NCBI GenBank assembly: GCA_020723935.1
Contig: DYHY01000006.1
Span: forward strand, 1-10,011
Origin: Candidatus Micrarchaeum sp.
Lineage (GTDB): Archaea; SpSt-1190; DYHY01
Length of the DNA: 10,011 bases
Direction: 5' to 3'
This document shows, in pieces, positions 6,701 through 10,011 of this stretch (within the stretch, counting starts at the first letter, position 1; every line of letters begins with the position of its first letter). The translations under genes and the position numbers were made by a program. A model generated the notes under the pieces. The model was not told where the DNA came from. It ran no database searches and worked only from the letters and a program-made list of their open reading frames with translations.

Positions 6701-8268
6701 TCCCAATCCACATGGCATTCAACCTCTCCAAGGCCGACTTCCTGGAGCTCGGCGGGACATACGCCTATTATTATTACTCGGGAACCACGCCGGGCTGGAA
6801 CTTCGGGCAACATCACGCAGTCCTGGAAGGGACGGTGGGCGGCACCCCTTTCGTCGCGGTGGCCCCGTTCCAGGTCCTCCAGGGGGGCCCCTTCGACGTC
6901 GAGATCCAGGCGCTCAACTCCCCCGTCGGCCAGGGCAACCGTCTCAACGTCCAGACGAACATCACGAACCGCGGCTCGGCCGACCAGTTCGACGTGATGG
7001 TGACATACCTCCTCGACGGCGTGACGCCTGTGGGCGGAGGCCCGGTCCAGGTGAACGGGGGGACCAAGAGGATCTTCTACGACAGCCTCCTCGTGCCGCT
7101 CGCGACGCCGATCGGCATCCACAATATGACCGTCCGCGTTGACTACAACGGGACGAGCAGCCCGGCCGTCGCATTCGACCTCTTCGTGGTCACCTCCGCC
7201 TCCACGACGACCGCGCCGCCCGGGCTTTCGGGCGGCGGGGGCTTTGCGGGCGCGGGCCCGATTCCGGAGGCGACGACGACCTCGATTCTCCCCGGCAAGC
7301 CGACCTTCGGGATCACGATCTCAGACTATCCGCGCGAGCGCGACCTCTTCGTCGAGAGGAACAGCATCAAGTTCTTCAATGTCGAGGTGAGGAACGTGGG
7401 GTCTGAGACCCTCCACGACATCAGGATAGGGATCGCGGGCATTTCCGACTCTTGGTTTGAGATAACCGCGAGCAACACGAGCTACCTTGACCCCGACGCG
7501 ACGGCCAACTTCGTCGTCAGGCTCGTCGTGCCCAACGAAGCCAAGGCGCAGACCTACCCGATAACGATATCCGCGTCGGCGAACGAGACGTCGACATCCA
7601 AGGTGACGGCCGTCTCCGTCTTCGCCTCTGAGAAGGAGCGCCTCTTCTACGAGATACAGTTCCTGAAGAGCAGGTACACGGACCTGCAGGACGCCCTCGC
7701 GATAGCGGTGCAGAACAACAAGAACGTGAGCGACATCGTCGACATCATGGCGCAGGCGAAGCTGCAGGTGGACACCGCCGCGAAGTTCGTGGACGACGGG
7801 GCCCTCCGGAACGCGGGCGACGCCATAAGGAAGGCGCACAACTACCTGGACCGCGCCGAGTTCGAGCTCAACCGCCTCCCCCAGGTCCCGACGACGGTGC
7901 CGCCCGTGGTCTCCTTGATCTTCCCGGTGACGGCATTCCCCTACTTCATCGCGCTCCTCATAATACTCCTGGGGATAATCGTCCTCATCTGGGTGGCGAA
8001 GACTATGCGCCGCGTGAAGAAGATAGTGAAGACCGAGGCCGCGGCGCAGCTCAGGCGGGCCCTTGACACGAAGAAGACGCCCGGGGACATGATCAAGTCG
8101 CGCGAGAGGATCAAGAGGTTCCTCTCCGTCATAGAGGGCCAGTACAGGGACAAGGCGATGTCCAAGGAGACCTACGAGGAGCTCAGGCGCGAGAACGAGA
8201 AGAAGCTCGCCGTCCTCAGCAAGGAGCTGGGGATGGAGGACGAGATCGCGCCCTCCCAGAAGAAGTGA
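3724..8268 (+). CDS. Giant sequon-rich surface glycoprotein with C-terminal anchor and cytoplasmic hairpin tail
   Basis: 1514 aa from GTG 3724. A second in-frame GTG at 3769 (V16), preceded by GAGGAG at 3751-3756, gives a shorter and more typical signal-peptide n-region and may be the true start. Numbering here uses 1514. A signal peptide (ESRRKR, then a hydrophobic core about 23-42) ends near A46. A DUF2341-like domain starts at G47 (GWFNSSWHVRVPV). It is followed by a jelly-roll-like stretch (about 155-300), a carboxypeptidase-regulatory-like fold (about 308-385), several beta-sandwich-like segments (about 396-1055), a CARDB-like domain (1056-1155), a T/P/G-rich linker (about 1157-1190), a NEW3-like domain (1192-1301), a juxtamembrane helical region (1303-1390), one membrane helix (about 1404-1425) and a cytoplasmic tail. 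The tail holds one hairpin module (IKRFLSVIEGQYR, 1463-1475; Tyr 1484; Leu 1495). By hand I counted about 71 N-x-S/T sequons, all before the membrane helix. Likely an adhesin or cell-envelope protein, tied to the scaffold through its tail. Confidence 0.88.
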   Translation: MKGRTGRKREERDSAVAESRRKRVLLLALPLVFLLLAFSAGFSAPAGWFNSSWHVRVPVNVSYPGGNENLSVNVTLNLTRLFSQANMSGAALDSGSLRVIENQTRLPLDWTNLTGGEILVTWIANGTVDANNRTFYVYFDSVANGPKQPGDLILDSIHWRSGYINFMNDNSPYVNNTTGAAQIPYNRSWAQRVEVSFKWAFQGDGFDKLQLYADGVQQGFTRFGVGSANESYWGSAVHGKVSTNAFGSFQDGFGANDTYGIYGGAIDTVKFYPVRNYTVVNYVLVSDSVEPQPSNATAAANLTQYNFNETLGVFGIVSDAGGAGIPGASVNASVFFPNGTLIASLAASTNASGSYAIPFLISWEAPNGTYSVNVSAAKSSFNTSFNGTTFYYTADKVASISAFSVTPGLGGWSQYYNFSANVSDFDENKDLVNVSLWVNTAASGWVKFFQQNLTTPNFTNWTMNPFGIGDIGTNRTFLFEFADTYHPAINTTVSTGPEIERDDVAVEFLGTVGSPIIRPGTGNASFAISLRDTDNGALLPVQTVRFYANLTDGSWLLIDTNFTDFTGNSAATFEPSCSSPFGINFWKANYSESVAYKAAESDPFVFNVTGQSIVNLTEPVHYFLPRQGDAILFQANVTDECSVPIPHASVNFTIVNVTNNPANFACRDAAQFGAGGLYNCTWNSSGANAGNYTVVINASQASSILNITSFENWFYLLTGPPKINLYVSPRQFDQLSSTVVTAAVTDFSGLNISVANITFTSPNTTVYASNMTLAAFANISGNWVFNYTVTFPGTWGSTIQRGLYSIYATAVDGIGSSGNKTDSATIYSYVNLTGKTDVSFYQADSTPRLVVNATDLFGVPIAGLLANLTVSDPSWIPLEFTNGVTQASLNTSANGTASKTFFLPAGSTPGVYTVQTQASFFEPLIDETIYFNRTAAFAVTNLTSLEAFLSFPPDVFLAKKLSFSLWVKNDVTYLKPDNFSVNFYYDDLNGTSVPIHMAFNLSKADFLELGGTYAYYYYSGTTPGWNFGQHHAVLEGTVGGTPFVAVAPFQVLQGGPFDVEIQALNSPVGQGNRLNVQTNITNRGSADQFDVMVTYLLDGVTPVGGGPVQVNGGTKRIFYDSLLVPLATPIGIHNMTVRVDYNGTSSPAVAFDLFVVTSASTTTAPPGLSGGGGFAGAGPIPEATTTSILPGKPTFGITISDYPRERDLFVERNSIKFFNVEVRNVGSETLHDIRIGIAGISDSWFEITASNTSYLDPDATANFVVRLVVPNEAKAQTYPITISASANETSTSKVTAVSVFASEKERLFYEIQFLKSRYTDLQDALAIAVQNNKNVSDIVDIMAQAKLQVDTAAKFVDDGALRNAGDAIRKAHNYLDRAEFELNRLPQVPTTVPPVVSLIFPVTAFPYFIALLIILLGIIVLIWVAKTMRRVKKIVKTEAAAQLRRALDTKKTPGDMIKSRERIKRFLSVIEGQYRDKAMSKETYEELRRENEKKLAVLSKELGMEDEIAPSQKK

Positions 8269-8297
8269 AGACGTCCCCCTTCCCCGCGGCCCGCCCC

Positions 8298-8305
8298 TTT
8301 TCTTT
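8298..8305 (+). terminator. T-rich stretch after the glycoprotein gene, possible terminator
   Basis: TTTTCTTT lies 30 bases after the glycoprotein stop codon, in a C-rich stretch with no strong hairpin. Archaeal polymerase often terminates at such pyrimidine runs without a stem. It falls just before the tail of the converging transporter remnant. The assignment rests on position and composition only. Confidence 0.3.
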
Positions 8306-8308
8306 CCC

Positions 8309-8752
8309 CTAAGCCACGGAGCCTTCCTTCCGCTGCCTCGTTCCGGCCGCGTCCGCGTAGGCCGTCCAGAAGAACTCCTTGGCCCGCTTCTCCTTCCCCG
8401 CCGCCTTGAGCGAGTCGTAGAGCATCGCGTCGTCCGCGCCGGACAGGAAGGCGACGCCCGCGGCCATCAGGAGCTCGCCGAGGAGGAAGGCGCGCAGATC
8501 CGGGACGCTCCAGTACGCGATCGCGCCCAGGCAGTACGCTCCCGCCCCCATGGCAAGCGAGTATTTCCTGCCGATCCTGTCGGCGACGACGCCCGTCGGG
8601 ACCTCGAGGGCAAAAGACCAGAACATGAACCCTGATTCGAGCAGCATCACCTGCGCGAACGTGATCTTTCCCCACTGCGTGAAGAACTGGATGAGCACGC
8701 CGCCGAAGAAGGCGAGGCTTGAGAGGAACTGGAAGAGGTAGGCCTTCCACAC
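8309..8752 (-). pseudogene. Truncated major-facilitator-superfamily transporter (N-terminal third)
   Basis: 147 codons from a GTG at 8752; full MFS carriers usually have about 400 residues and 12 membrane helices. About four helices are visible. The MFS loop signature between helices two and three appears as EVPTGVVADRIGRKYSL, followed by a family-typical SGADDAMLYDSLKAAGKE segment. The match stops near FFWTAYADA, where the family would continue into helix five. A short unrelated tail (GTRQRKEGSVA) then leads to a TAG. Downstream on this strand lies the antisense of the glycoprotein gene, so the missing two thirds are not nearby in another frame. The frame upstream of the GTG reads SNV before the WKAY start, with a stop (TGA) ten codons above the GTG. 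No TATA-like promoter precedes it. A 3' deletion remnant is most likely; a functional mini-transporter is possible but unlikely. Confidence 0.7.
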
Positions 8753-8810
8753 GTTTGACGCGACGCCCCCAAGTAATCATCAACCATTGCTTCTGCGGCG
8801 CCTAGAGCCT

Positions 8811-8828
8811 CCGAAAACCCTTAAATAT
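8811..8828 (+). promoter_or_regulatory. BRE/TATA promoter of the MinD-like gene
   Basis: CCGAAAACCCTTAAATAT combines a purine-rich BRE-like GAAAA with a TTAAATAT box at 8821-8828. This is the most canonical archaeal promoter in the window. Transcription is expected near 8848-8852, giving a leader of about 16-20 bases before the ATG at 8868. An in-frame GTG at 8856 would be almost leaderless and would add four residues. Confidence 0.65.
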
Positions 8829-8867
8829 GCCACTGTATTTAATGAACTCCAGGTTGTGTTTTCGGAA

Positions 8868-10011
8868 ATGACGATTCCGTTGGACAGGGCGAGGATAATC
8901 GGCGTGGTCTCTGGGAAGGGCGGCGTCGGCAAGACAATGCTCACCGTGAACCTGGGCCTTTCGCTCGTCCAGGAGTTCAGGAAGAAGGCCCTCGTCGTCG
9001 ACGGGAACATCACTTCCGCAAACCTCGGCCTACACCTCGGGTTCCTCTACCCCCCGACGACGATACAGGACGTCCTCGACGACAAGGTCGCTCCCGCACA
9101 GGCCGTCTACATCCAGGAGAGCGGCCTGCACCTCATCCCGGCATCCCTTTCCATCAAGCGCAAGGCGTACTACGAGAAGCTCCGGGACAAGATATACGAG
9201 CTCGTGGACAACTACGACGTCATACTGATTGACGGCGCCGCCGGCATCGGCGCCGAGGTCAAGGCGACGATGCATGCGTGCGATGAAATAGTGGTCGTGA
9301 CTACGGCCGAAGTGCCAGCCGTTGCAGGAGCTCTCAAGGTGATAGAAACCGCGAAGGAAATGGACGTCCCCGTCCGCGGCATCGTCGTGAACTGTTTCAA
9401 GCGCAGGGCCTTCGAGACGAGCGTGCGCGAGATAGAAGCTACGTGCGGCCTCCCGGTCCTCGCCGTGATACCCGACGATCAGGAAATCCCGGCTTCCATA
9501 GCCCATCGGATACCCCTCGTCAAATACCGCCCCCAGTCGGAAGCTTCCAAGGCGATCCTGCGCCTGGCAGGGGTCCTGGTGAACGAGAAATACCAGGACA
9601 GGACGCCCTTCCTTGTCCGCGCGCAGCACAACGTCCTTGCGGCCCTCGGGCTCAAGGAGGCTCCCATAAGCCAGCCCGAAATCAGGATGGACGACAATTT
9701 CAAGTTCCTGCGCCGCCAGGCAGCCGGGGAGAGGGAAGCCATGGTCGCCGAGGAATCCAAGAAGGAGATGGAGCTCGGAAGGCAGCTTTCCGACGACAGA
9801 ACTTCCCTTTCATCCGGCCCCGGGGCGCAAGAGCACGAGGCGCCTGAATCCGGGTTCCCCATGGAAAAAGTGCGCGAATTGGAAGGGGATATGGCAAGCC
9901 TTCGCCGGATAAAGGATCTCCTTGAGAAAGGAGACAATGACCTCTCGTCCCTTGAGGCGGAACTGGCCAAAGTGCGCAAAATCCTCCTTATTCTCGAAAG
10001 GGAGCGCAAGC
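8868..10011 (+). CDS. MinD-like ATPase with long C-terminal helical extension (partial)
   Basis: 381 codons visible; the frame is open at the window end. It is a SIMIBI/MinD-family P-loop ATPase, a class that dimerises on ATP and positions cell structures at membranes. Seen: a deviant Walker A, GKGGVGKT (16-23, signature K17, K22); switch I, DGNITSANLGLHLG (45-58); Walker B, VILIDGAAG (118-126); and VVVTTAE (142-148). Differences from bacterial MinD: M24 for Thr in GKTT, N47 for the switch-I Asp, G123-A124 for Ser-Pro, and A147 for Pro. The ATPase domain ends near 245, close to the normal total length of about 260. An extension follows: a segment 247-320, then a heptad-rich stretch from M332, ending in VRKILLILERERK (369-381). 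That end matches the first helix of the hairpin module in the neighbouring genes. The ATG at 8868 fits the promoter; GTG 8856 is an alternative. Mrp/NBP35 is unlikely because the C-terminal CxxC is absent. FlhG- or ParA-like roles remain possible. Confidence 0.88.
   Translation, partial: MTIPLDRARIIGVVSGKGGVGKTMLTVNLGLSLVQEFRKKALVVDGNITSANLGLHLGFLYPPTTIQDVLDDKVAPAQAVYIQESGLHLIPASLSIKRKAYYEKLRDKIYELVDNYDVILIDGAAGIGAEVKATMHACDEIVVVTTAEVPAVAGALKVIETAKEMDVPVRGIVVNCFKRRAFETSVREIEATCGLPVLAVIPDDQEIPASIAHRIPLVKYRPQSEASKAILRLAGVLVNEKYQDRTPFLVRAQHNVLAALGLKEAPISQPEIRMDDNFKFLRRQAAGEREAMVAEESKKEMELGRQLSDDRTSLSSGPGAQEHEAPESGFPMEKVRELEGDMASLRRIKDLLEKGDNDLSSLEAELAKVRKILLILERERK

Noticed and set aside
6325-7122. 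Minus-strand open frame of 265 codons inside the glycoprotein gene
   Set aside because: Antisense shadow of a GC-rich gene, with biased composition and no motif or promoter.
8172-8783. Minus-strand frame of 203 codons overlapping the transporter remnant
   Set aside because: Its product is Gly/Arg-rich and lacks hydrophobic helices. The overlapping frame at 8309-8752 carries the clear MFS motif, and this frame does not restore the missing transporter part.

Overview
The window looks like a GC-rich archaeal chromosome, probably from a DPANN-type lineage (for example Micrarchaeota or Diapherotrites relatives). This placement is inferred from gene content and style, not from a marker gene. Evidence seen: archaeal TATA-type promoters sit about 25 bases before the expected transcript starts, one transcript appears leaderless, ATA (Ile) and AGG (Arg) are used freely, there is a giant sequon-rich surface glycoprotein with DUF2341-like and CARDB/NEW3-like domains, and there is a MinD-type ATPase with an archaeal-style switch region.

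Layout. 1-95: the 3' tail of an unidentified gene. 96-182: promoter region. 183-2042 and 2050-2907 (+): a probable two-gene operon, a 619-aa coiled-coil scaffold followed by a 285-aa eight-helix membrane protein. 2914-3561 (-): a convergent, probably leaderless gene for a 215-aa linker protein. 3562-3723: an AT-rich divergent promoter region with a perfect 8-bp inverted repeat. 3724-8268 (+): a 1514-aa secreted glycoprotein with one C-terminal membrane helix and a cytoplasmic tail. 8309-8752 (-): the first third of a major-facilitator transporter, apparently a gene remnant. 8868-10011 (+): a MinD-like ATPase with a long C-terminal extension, cut by the window end. No tRNA, rRNA, CRISPR array or insertion sequence was seen, and no gene-free stretch exceeds 300 bases.

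How the genes connect. The main observation is a helical-hairpin module of about 37 residues. It aligns without gaps five times: three copies in the scaffold, one in the linker protein and one in the cytoplasmic tail of the giant glycoprotein. The start of a sixth copy appears at the truncated end of the MinD-like protein. Shared features are a hydrophobic first helix, a turn with Gly at +14, a helix cap (S/T/N) at +17, an aromatic at +21 and Leu at +32. The inference is a membrane-linked assembly in which a surface adhesin, a scaffold, a linker and a MinD-type positioning ATPase are held together through one interaction module, with the eight-helix protein as a possible sensor or anchor. This is a hypothesis from shared sequence and gene proximity. 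I do not recognise it as a described system.
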